From: Candidatus Microbacterium colombiense
GTDB taxonomy: Bacteria; Actinomycetota; Actinomycetes; Actinomycetales; Microbacteriaceae
Assembly (NCBI GenBank): GCA_029203165.1
Contig: CP119308.1
Coordinates: 558,001-622,000 of the forward strand
DNA length: 64,000 bases
Direction of reading: 5' to 3'
In this document: piece by piece, positions 1 through 6,809 of the stretch
Numbering within the stretch: the first letter of the stretch is position 1
Layout of the letters: each line of letters starts with the position of its first letter
Notes under the pieces: generated by a model
The model's database searches: none
Seen by the model: the letters and a program-made list of their open reading frames with translations, nothing else
Told to the model about the DNA's origin: nothing
Program-made: the position numbers and the translations under genes

Positions 1-402
1 GAGGCTCTTGTCGACGGTGGGCTGCCCGGATCGGATGTCGCCATCCCCTTCTCCGATGATCTGGGTGCGGACCTGCGGGCGTGGTTCACGGCGGTGTCTG
101 CCGGGTTGGCGGATGCTGATGGCGTCGCCGTCGCGCGGGCGCTGATCGTGGTGACCGCGTCGGATCCCGGGCTGGGGCTGGAGTTGAACGAGAAGCTCGC
201 TGCGCCGATTCGGGAGTGGGTGACGTCGCGCCTGTCGCTCGCGGTTGCCGCGGGGGATGTGCGGGCGGATGTGGATGCTGCCGGGATCGCGGACCAGTTC
301 GTCGCGATGGCGAGCTATGCGGCGCTGTTGGGGCGGCCGTTGGGTGATGCACGAGTGGATGCGACTGTGGGGGTTCTGTTGCGGGGGATTTCGGCGCGGT
401 AG
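1..402 (+). CDS. TetR-family regulator, C-terminal part (truncated by window start)
   Basis: The frame is open from base 1 to the TAG at 400-402, so only the last ~133 residues are visible and the helix-turn-helix lies outside the window. The visible part is all-helical and resembles the ligand-binding and dimerisation half of TetR-type repressors: a Trp-containing helix, an Arg-rich surface (IREWVTSRL), then a helix ending GVLLRGISAR that is typical of TetR C-termini. Family assignment rests on this general likeness only. The next gene starts about 80 bp downstream on the same strand. Confidence 0.6.
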   Translation, partial: EALVDGGLPGSDVAIPFSDDLGADLRAWFTAVSAGLADADGVAVARALIVVTASDPGLGLELNEKLAAPIREWVTSRLSLAVAAGDVRADVDAAGIADQFVAMASYAALLGRPLGDARVDATVGVLLRGISAR

Positions 403-453
403 TTCGCGCCGATTGCATCCCGCGCGTCTGCGGTACCAGCATGCCGGTATGTC

Positions 454-475
454 CTCATATGTATGCTTATATGAG
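454..475. promoter_or_regulatory. Inverted repeat at the promoter of the secreted-protein gene
   Basis: The arms CTCATAT and ATATGAG match perfectly around an 8-base spacer. The repeat lies directly upstream of the probable start codons at 480/486 and contains -10-like AT-rich hexamers (for example TATGCT at 462-467). It stands out in a GC-rich context. It could be an operator, perhaps for the TetR-type protein encoded just upstream, but that link is inferred. Confidence 0.4.
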
Positions 476-479
476 ATGC

Positions 480-1463
480 ATGACTATGAAAAAGCTGAAG
501 AGTCTGCGTCCCAAGCGTGTGGCGATGGCGGGTCTAGGGATTCTCGTTGCGACCGCGCTCGTCGCGTCCGGAGCGACTACTGCCGCTGCCGCAGAACCGG
601 AGAGTGATGCAAAGCCGGGCGCTGCGACCGCCCTCGACGAGTCGCAGCAGCCAATCGAGATCACGGCAGAGGCTGATGGGTCGACTGTGACGTCGACGGT
701 GAATGACGGTGGCGCGAGCGAACTGGTCTTCGAGCTTCCGGGAGAGAGCGTAGCTGAGAGCGTCGATCTCGAGTCGGTTCCGTCCGAGTTCCAGAGCGGG
801 GAGGGTGAGCCTTTGTCCAGTACCGAGATCGACGGAACGGTACTCACCTCATACGCGTCGAACCTGGGGATCCAGACGCTCATCGAGATCCCAAACGCTG
901 CGGCGCCCGTGGAGTATGCCTTTCCCTTTGAGGTCTCTGCGGGTGCGACGCTCGAGCTTCAGCCAGACGGTTCGGTCTTCGTCAACGATGAGTCGGGACT
1001 GCCGACGGCAATGCTCGACGTGCCGTGGGCGCTGGATGCTGCCGGCAACCGTGTGTCGACATCTTTCCGTGTCGAGGGAACGACCGTGATCCAGTTCGTC
1101 GATACATCGGCGGTCTCGGCGTTCCCCGTCGTCGCCGACCCGGACCTCTGGTGGTTCGTCGCGAACTCGGCAGGATGCCTCGCTGAGATCGCCGGGCTCA
1201 GTCTGGTGGGGGCGAAAGCGGTACAGGTCTTCGCCAAAGCAGATCGAGTGATCCGTGCGGCGGCTGCGCTCGGCAAGTACTACGACGCTCTCGGCGGAAA
1301 GGTCGACAAGGTCATCGGCGTCTTCAAGAAGTGGATCAACAACAAGAAGTCACTGACTCGCCGCCAACTGACTGCCCTCGAAGGGCTCATACGTGAAGGC
1401 GCGAAACTCTTCTTCAACGCGGTGGGCCTGGGCACGTGCTACAACCTCGTCAGAGGCTACTAG
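480..1463 (+). CDS. Secreted protein with Sec signal peptide, function unknown
   Basis: The open frame extends up to 441, but a signal peptide begins at the ATG at 480 or 486: a basic MKKLKSLRPKR run, a hydrophobic core, then an Ala-rich cleavage region near ATTAAAAEP. No clear Shine-Dalgarno precedes either ATG. The mature part has an acidic beta-rich region and then the motif FPVVADPDLWWF, which recurs in many uncharacterised actinobacterial exported proteins just before a C-terminal helical domain. The C-terminal ~110 residues are basic and helical, with two cysteines (AGCLAE and GTCYN) that could form a disulfide. It is followed by a small membrane-protein gene 12 bp downstream, probably co-transcribed. 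The biological role is not recognisable. Confidence 0.75.
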   Translation: MTMKKLKSLRPKRVAMAGLGILVATALVASGATTAAAAEPESDAKPGAATALDESQQPIEITAEADGSTVTSTVNDGGASELVFELPGESVAESVDLESVPSEFQSGEGEPLSSTEIDGTVLTSYASNLGIQTLIEIPNAAAPVEYAFPFEVSAGATLELQPDGSVFVNDESGLPTAMLDVPWALDAAGNRVSTSFRVEGTTVIQFVDTSAVSAFPVVADPDLWWFVANSAGCLAEIAGLSLVGAKAVQVFAKADRVIRAAAALGKYYDALGGKVDKVIGVFKKWINNKKSLTRRQLTALEGLIREGAKLFFNAVGLGTCYNLVRGY

Positions 1464-1475
1464 CGTGGAGGCGCC

Positions 1476-1760
1476 ATGACATTCGGTACATTCCTGGTGA
1501 CGTTCGGGCTCGCGGGGGTCTCGTTGCTCCTCGGCGTGACCGTGGGAACCTTCTGGCTCAGCAATCAGATTCGCGATCTCGGATTCTGGTTCTTCGCGCT
1601 ACTGTTCATGGGCCTCGTAGGGGCCGTGGTGACGTCATACAGCCCCATCGTCCAGCCGCTGTGGCTGCACTACGTGCTGATCGTGCTCACCCCGTTCGTG
1701 CTGGGGATCGTTGGATTGTCTTTGCTGATCGGGCGGGGAGGAGCGGTGAAGGGCGAGTGA
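1476..1760 (+). CDS. Small integral membrane protein, function unknown
   Basis: A 94-residue protein that starts 12 bp after the secreted protein, with GGAGGCGCC just before the ATG as ribosome binding site. It has three hydrophobic segments: about residues 3-27, 36-53 and 60-86. The C-terminus is short and charged (GRGGAVKGE). The close spacing suggests co-expression with the upstream exported protein. No family motif is visible. Confidence 0.7.
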   Translation: MTFGTFLVTFGLAGVSLLLGVTVGTFWLSNQIRDLGFWFFALLFMGLVGAVVTSYSPIVQPLWLHYVLIVLTPFVLGIVGLSLLIGRGGAVKGE

Positions 1761-1937
1761 TGGCCGGGGCTAGCATCTTGCTCGCCTATGACAGCAGAAC
1801 TGACGATGCCAGAGTGAAAGCGGTGCCCTCGCTGGTCGGTCCGCCCTCCAGCGAGGCTGCGGTCATGCCGAGACGAGGCCGACATAGCTCAACGGTTCAC
1901 CGTTACAGAAGCAACCGTGCCCAGCTGCTTACCGACA

Positions 1938-2270
1938 TCACCGGGGCTCGCTGATGTTCCAGATGCGTGCGTACTCGTCGCGGACTTGGGGCCAGACTTC
2001 GCGAAGTCCATCGTCAACGGACCGGACGACTATAGCCTCCGGCCCCATCAACACGAACTCGTGAGTGAGCGGCCGTCCTGCCCGATCGCACCGATGCTCG
2101 GGGTCGGTCAGGCGTAACGCTCCGTGCGGGCCGACCATCCGGTACCCCTGCGCTCCGAGATCGAGCCCCGTGAAGACCGCTTCATAGGGAGGGAGCGGGT
2201 CACTGAAACCGCCGTTTCGTAGGAAACGAAAGCCCCAATCCCTACCGCGAGCTGCCCAAATGAAGGTCAC
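1938..2270 (-). CDS. Small hypothetical protein paired with GTPase
   Basis: A 110-residue soluble protein, the last gene of the leftward transcription unit. Its ATG overlaps the stop of the upstream GTPase gene by 4 bp, so the two are probably translationally coupled. It begins MTFIWAARGRDWGFRF and has a Pro/Gly-rich middle and a helical C-terminus. No known motif is recognised. Tight coupling suggests an accessory or substrate-recognition partner of the GTPase, which is inference. About 175 bp without recognisable coding separate it from the convergent membrane-protein gene on the left. Confidence 0.6.
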   Translation of the reverse strand: MTFIWAARGRDWGFRFLRNGGFSDPLPPYEAVFTGLDLGAQGYRMVGPHGALRLTDPEHRCDRAGRPLTHEFVLMGPEAIVVRSVDDGLREVWPQVRDEYARIWNISEPR

Positions 2271-3436
2271 TTCAGACTCCGAAGAAGCGTCTTGTTCTTC
2301 TCCGCGTCCTCCAGATCGATTCGAAACCGCGTGAGTACGGCGGTCAGGTAGTCGTGATGCTTGAGTGCCTGCTTCCGCACCTCTTCAAGCTTGGCGCGCC
2401 CCAGATCAACGAACTTCTCGAGTGCATCCTTCGATAGCGCCCTTGTCAGAAGTGGTGCGAGAAGCGCCAACGGGCCTGGCAACCTGACCTTGAGTAGGAA
2501 GGGGGCCACCGCGATCAAGGCGGTCGTGATGATGCCGGCGTTCTCGAGCAGCTTCTCAGCGACAGCGTGTGGCAGCTTCTTCGAGTTGATCCACTGCACG
2601 TGACGCTCGAGCGGCAGCACGGCGGCGATCGGGAGCATCAGATCGACACCGACACGTTGCGTCAGTTCGATGTGCCCCGGGGAGAACTTGGCTGACGACA
2701 GCAGAAGGAAGTCCTCGCCGACGGCCAGTGCGCTCGGAGCGTCGACCATACTCGCGATGGTCGCGCGGAACCGGTTGAGATCACCTGCACTCTTCTCGAT
2801 GACCAGTTCCTTGAATCTGTGCACGTCGGTATCCGGCAGCAGGTCGGATTTTGACAAAGCCACGATCCAGATGCGCGGAAAGACCGTCAACGGTTTACCG
2901 TCATCGAGAATCCGCTCTCTGAGGTTCTCGATGCCGACGCGGTAGTTGTAGAAGAGCGCCTTGAGATAGGCCTCCTCCTGACCTTCGTTGTCGATCAGGC
3001 GTTGAGCGTCAACGAGAAGAACTGCCACATCGGAGCCGAGCAACGTCCGGAACACCTCGACTCGGCGATCCGCTTCCTCCCCGGCGACATCCTGCTCGAA
3101 CCATTCGCCAGGGTAGTCATGCCACACAAGCCGGACGGCGTCGAACGTGGCTCCGGGCCCAGCACTCGCAGGCAGTCCCTTTGCCTTCCGAATCGAGAAC
3201 GAGTATGAGGTCGACCTGAATTTGTTCGGATCGGGCACTCGAGCGGAGTTGCGCATGCCCAGGAAGTTCTGGAAGAGCGTTGCGCCCTGGCCTGCGTCGT
3301 CGGCGACGACTTCGAAAAGATTCCGCTCGCCGAACCCCTCCTCCTCCGTGGGGCCGAAGAAGGATGACAGCAACACCGTCTTTCCGCTTCCGCTTTCGCC
3401 GAATACCGCGATCTGCTGCTCGAGTACCTTCGTCAA
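2267..3436 (-). CDS. TRAFAC-clade GTPase domain protein
   Basis: A 389-residue P-loop protein. The G1 motif GESGSGKT lies at residues 13-20, a G3-like DYPG at 107-110 (in DYPGEWF, also seen in the YcjX family) and a G4-like SKSD at 195-198 that would contact guanine. The C-terminal third has a hydrophobic stretch (about 290-325) and then a charged helical tail, so it may be membrane associated. The start is a TTG at 3436, chosen because GAGGGAG sits 7 bases upstream and because the P-loop begins within 13 codons. An upstream extension in the same frame lacks protein-like character. GTPases of this type occur in bacterial conflict systems; a defence role here is inferred from location. Confidence 0.75.
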   Translation of the reverse strand: MTKVLEQQIAVFGESGSGKTVLLSSFFGPTEEEGFGERNLFEVVADDAGQGATLFQNFLGMRNSARVPDPNKFRSTSYSFSIRKAKGLPASAGPGATFDAVRLVWHDYPGEWFEQDVAGEEADRRVEVFRTLLGSDVAVLLVDAQRLIDNEGQEEAYLKALFYNYRVGIENLRERILDDGKPLTVFPRIWIVALSKSDLLPDTDVHRFKELVIEKSAGDLNRFRATIASMVDAPSALAVGEDFLLLSSAKFSPGHIELTQRVGVDLMLPIAAVLPLERHVQWINSKKLPHAVAEKLLENAGIITTALIAVAPFLLKVRLPGPLALLAPLLTRALSKDALEKFVDLGRAKLEEVRKQALKHHDYLTAVLTRFRIDLEDAEKNKTLLRSLK

Positions 3437-3656
3437 GAGCTGACTCCCTCTGTGCTGTGCTTGCTTCCAGCCGCCGCAGCAGTCCGTTCTGATACGCGGC
3501 GATTGTGCGCTCTCCTGGATATGCACCGAATCCTGACTCCGAGTGTAGAGGAGGTGATGCGCTTCACCCTGCCGTTCGCCGCCACCAACGATCTGGGATT
3601 CCTGCCCCGACCGAACCAGTGCGCGCATCCTGGGTTAAGGCGTCACTGCCGATCGA

Positions 3657-3683
3657 ATTCTATTGAGAGACTGGCATTCACAA
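3657..3683 (-). promoter_or_regulatory. Possible promoter for the GTPase gene pair
   Basis: On the reverse strand TTGTGA (3683-3678) and TAGAAT (3662-3657) are separated by 15 bases, close to a sigma70-type promoter though the spacer is short. It overlaps the end of the glycosylase gene. The GTPase start lies about 220 bases further on, and nothing coding is visible between 3437 and 3677. Weak evidence. Confidence 0.25.
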
Positions 3684-4601
3684 TGACCAATCGACGGGCC
3701 CTCGCCCGGCGGAGTCCAGCACGCTATTCGCCTCCGAGAACGGTCTCGTATCCTGGAAGCGCGGATAGCTGGATGGCTCCTCCCGCCGAGGGTGCGTCGA
3801 CCTTATGACGTGGTGTCGCGCGTGCAGCGAGGCTTGGTCGACAAGCTCATTCGCCGGGTCTCCCCATACGAAGAAAATGATTGGGCTGACTTCGTCATTG
3901 ACAGCTGCAAGGACGGCGGTTGTGAATGCCTTCCATTCGGCGTGGTCGGTTCCCGGAAGCCCGGTCCGAACAGTCAAAGCGGTGTTCAACAACAGCACGC
4001 CTCGCTTCGCCCATAGGTCCAGGCTTCCATGGTCGGGTATCGAGAAGTTCAGCGCAGGGTCGGCTTCCATGTTCTGAAAGATCCGTCTGAGAGAGTGGGG
4101 AATCGCGTGTCCTCGCCGGACAGAGAATGCGTATCCGTCAGCACGGCCAGGATGTGGGTATGGGTCCTGGCCGATGATCACGACTCTGACTTGATCGAGC
4201 TGCGTCGAGGTGAAGGCTCGGAATACATCTGAAGGCGCCGGACACGTGGCTCGGTCATCACGATAGACCCTGCGAAGGATCTCCTGAACCTGCGAGGAGG
4301 TGAAGCCGTGGTCGGCGAGCGCATTGCTCCAGTCGCGCGGCAGCTCGGGGAGATGAGGCGGAGCCCCCTCTTCTGCGTGACCCACATCAGGGCGCCTCAA
4401 CGACCGAGCGATCAGGTATGCCGTTCCCGTGAACACGACAGTCACGACGAGTCGCGCCAGCGGCGCTTCTGCTAAGCGCTCTCCAGCCGCGAAGGGGAAT
4501 AACACGTAGCTGAGAAGCAATGAAGCGATGAACGCACTCACCGTGACGGCCGCTAGCAAAACAGCTCCATATTCGCCAGCATGGGCTTTGGCTCCACTCA
4601 C
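3678..4601 (-). CDS. Membrane-anchored family-1-like uracil-DNA glycosylase
   Basis: About 307 residues. Two hydrophobic segments (about 12-35 and 48-65) precede a UDG domain of normal size. The water-activating motif is GQDPYP at 144-149 (family 1 usually has GQDPYH), followed by ADGYAFSV and LLLNTALTVR, both close to canonical. The DNA-intercalation loop, normally HPSPLS, reads HPRREEPSS from residue 270, so His is kept but the Ser-Pro-Leu-Ser part is replaced by charged residues. Known enzymes of this family excise uracil from DNA. The two helices would form a hairpin, leaving the catalytic domain in the cytoplasm at the membrane. The chosen GTG at 4601 overlaps the upstream stop by 4 bp, like other junctions in this operon; a GTG at 4637 is possible. 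Last gene of the helicase/methylase operon. Confidence 0.8.
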   Translation of the reverse strand: MSGAKAHAGEYGAVLLAAVTVSAFIASLLLSYVLFPFAAGERLAEAPLARLVVTVVFTGTAYLIARSLRRPDVGHAEEGAPPHLPELPRDWSNALADHGFTSSQVQEILRRVYRDDRATCPAPSDVFRAFTSTQLDQVRVVIIGQDPYPHPGRADGYAFSVRRGHAIPHSLRRIFQNMEADPALNFSIPDHGSLDLWAKRGVLLLNTALTVRTGLPGTDHAEWKAFTTAVLAAVNDEVSPIIFFVWGDPANELVDQASLHARHHVIRSTHPRREEPSSYPRFQDTRPFSEANSVLDSAGRGPVDWSL

Positions 4602-6808
4602 TCCCCGAGCAGCAGGCCGCTCGGGGATCCCTTCCACGTCACGACGAGCTCGTCGCGTGCGCGGCTCGCCGCGACGTACAGCAGCGAGCGGAAACGCTTG
4701 TCGAGGTCGGGCTTCTCCTCGTCGGGCACTCCCTTGTATGCCATCGGCGGAGGGAATGAACCGTCGGAGACGTCGAACAACACCACACGCGAGAATTCCA
4801 TGCCCTTGGCGTTGTGCATCGTCAATGCCACCGGCTGTCCGCCGGCGATCCTCGGCGAGTTGAGCAGTGCCACGGGTACATCACGCTGTCCGAGGCCGTG
4901 CTGAACCTTCTTCGACGAGGTGTTCGAGGCGGACAGGATGGCGATGGTCTCCGGCTTCACGCCTTCGGCGATCCACCGCTTCACGTCGTCCGCGATCGCG
5001 TCGAACTGTGCGGCGTCGGACTTCGACGGGCGGGTGGCCGGCGCCGGCCCGCTGCGCGACGAGCGATAGCCCGCGGTCGTCACGTCCTCTGCTTCGGCGT
5101 CGGAGTACGCGACACCGGACAGGATCTCCATCGCATATCTCAGGTTCTCGAGAGTCGTGCGGTAGTTCAGCGTGAGGCGGCGGGATCTGCCCTGCACGGC
5201 GATGCCGTAGCGCTTCAACACTGTGGGCTGCCCATAGATCCGCTGGTGCGTGTCGTCTGCGATGAAGAGGTCGTCAGGGCCCTCGGCCACGAGTGCACGC
5301 AGCAACTGCCACTTCGACGGGACGAGGTCCTGGGCTTCGTCGATCAGCACATGATCAGCGAGGGTCTGCTCGCTCGATTGCAGCCACGCTGCCGAGACCG
5401 CGGCCACCTCGGCGAACGAGAGAGCTCCGGCGATCCGGTGGTTCTTGCGCGCCTGTTCGATGACCGTCCAGACGGCTGCGCGTCGACCACGGTCGAGTGC
5501 GACGCCGCGTCCAGGGCGGCGAACCAGCAGGTAGTCGTCGAGTTCGTGGATGCGGTGCGGCAGCACCACCTGCGAGTACTCGCCGTCGAGGAAGGCTTCG
5601 GAGCGCAGCGCGATCGGCAACTCGCTGCCGGCCTCATGGATCGCCGACTTCCAGTCGATCTCGGCGGTGCTCGCCATGCTGTCACGGGTGGATCCGATGA
5701 CAGTCAGCGACGCATCACCGAACGCCGCGCCGCCCGCGACTGTGCGCACGTCCGAGGCGATCTGATCGACTCCGCGGACGAGGATGCCCGGTTCTCCGAG
5801 CTTCGCTGCGAACGGCAGATCGGGATCGAGTCGTTCCAGGTCGCGACGCAGGCTCTCGGCCAGCGCTCGCGTGAACGTCGTCAGCACGATCCGTGCGTGA
5901 GGATTCTTCCGAGCCAGGTGCCGAGCGCGGTGCAACAGCACCACGGTCTTGCCGGTGCCTGCTCCCCCGGTGAGCCGGAACGAGCCGTTGCGCGGACGCT
6001 CGGCGTACTCCCGCTGCTCCGGGTGCAGGAACACGCGCCATGCGCCGAAGTCGCCGCCCTCGATGACCCGCCGCAGTTCTTCCGTGTCGTCGATGAACGT
6101 GAACTGCATCCGAGCGGCCGGATGCCGCAATGCTTCGACGAGCTTCGTGTCGTCGTCCGCGCTCGGGTCGATGACAACAGGCTGGTCGAGCTTCAGCTCT
6201 TCCTTGATGAGGTGCAGTGCCGTTCCGGCGCCCATCGCGACGAGGACGTCGGCCTGCCAAGCGGTGTCCAGGTCGGACGCGAAGTCGAGCAAGGCGTCGT
6301 CGTCTGTGATCCGGAACGCCGCCTCCGCCGTCTCCTGGTCGAACCCGAACTCGTCGGTCAGATCTGTGACGAAGAACCCGAGACCGGCGAGCAGGGCGGT
6401 CGTCTGCGCGGGGGACTCCTCGGCGACAGGCATGGCCGCCGCAGGGACCTGAGTCTCGGTCTCGTCGACGGCATCGAGCTCCTGCCGCAGGACGGCCAGC
6501 CCGTTGACCGGGTTCATGCTCAGTGTCGTCGTCCGGGCGCGCTTGATGGCCTCGTCGTGATGCCACGTTCCGGCGTACACGTAGACAGGCTCGTCGCCGG
6601 CCGGCTCCAGCTTGAAGAGCACTGCTCGCCAGTGGATGTCGACCCGCCCCGTGCGAGCTCGTGCATCGCGCGGCTTCTGCATCGGTTCGATGTGGAGGCC
6701 CGGCACGGTGTCGTCGTCGCTGAGCTTTCCGAGGAAGGTGTAGATCTTGGCCTTCACGGCCTGATCATGCTTCGGGTCCTTCGCGGCCCCCCAGACGATA
6801 GTGGGCAT
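4598..6808 (-). CDS. UvrD/Rep-type superfamily 1 helicase with extra N-terminal domain
   Basis: 736 residues. The helicase core has a Walker A GGAGTGKT near residue 280, a Walker B LIDEAQDL near 487, the NYRTT motif, and the late SF1 motifs MHNAKGMEF and LLYVAASRARDELVV. The first ~110 residues form a separate small domain containing VDIHWRAVLFKL and VYVYAGTWHHDEA, somewhat like RelE-type folds but not proven. The region from about 130 to 260 is helical and unassigned. The ATG at 6808 is preferred over an upstream one because GGAAGGA lies 5-11 bases before it. It starts 2 bases after the stop of the large DUF1998 helicase gene, so it belongs to the same operon. Likely a DNA translocase in the defence complex. 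Confidence 0.85.
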   Translation of the reverse strand: MPTIVWGAAKDPKHDQAVKAKIYTFLGKLSDDDTVPGLHIEPMQKPRDARARTGRVDIHWRAVLFKLEPAGDEPVYVYAGTWHHDEAIKRARTTTLSMNPVNGLAVLRQELDAVDETETQVPAAAMPVAEESPAQTTALLAGLGFFVTDLTDEFGFDQETAEAAFRITDDDALLDFASDLDTAWQADVLVAMGAGTALHLIKEELKLDQPVVIDPSADDDTKLVEALRHPAARMQFTFIDDTEELRRVIEGGDFGAWRVFLHPEQREYAERPRNGSFRLTGGAGTGKTVVLLHRARHLARKNPHARIVLTTFTRALAESLRRDLERLDPDLPFAAKLGEPGILVRGVDQIASDVRTVAGGAAFGDASLTVIGSTRDSMASTAEIDWKSAIHEAGSELPIALRSEAFLDGEYSQVVLPHRIHELDDYLLVRRPGRGVALDRGRRAAVWTVIEQARKNHRIAGALSFAEVAAVSAAWLQSSEQTLADHVLIDEAQDLVPSKWQLLRALVAEGPDDLFIADDTHQRIYGQPTVLKRYGIAVQGRSRRLTLNYRTTLENLRYAMEILSGVAYSDAEAEDVTTAGYRSSRSGPAPATRPSKSDAAQFDAIADDVKRWIAEGVKPETIAILSASNTSSKKVQHGLGQRDVPVALLNSPRIAGGQPVALTMHNAKGMEFSRVVLFDVSDGSFPPPMAYKGVPDEEKPDLDKRFRSLLYVAASRARDELVVTWKGSPSGLLLGE

Positions 6809-6809
6809 G

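Noticed and set aside
1883..1955. tRNA-like stretch beginning GCCGACATAGCTCA
   Set aside because: The D-arm cannot close (no matching GAGC), and no anticodon or T-arm with GTTCGA is placed correctly.
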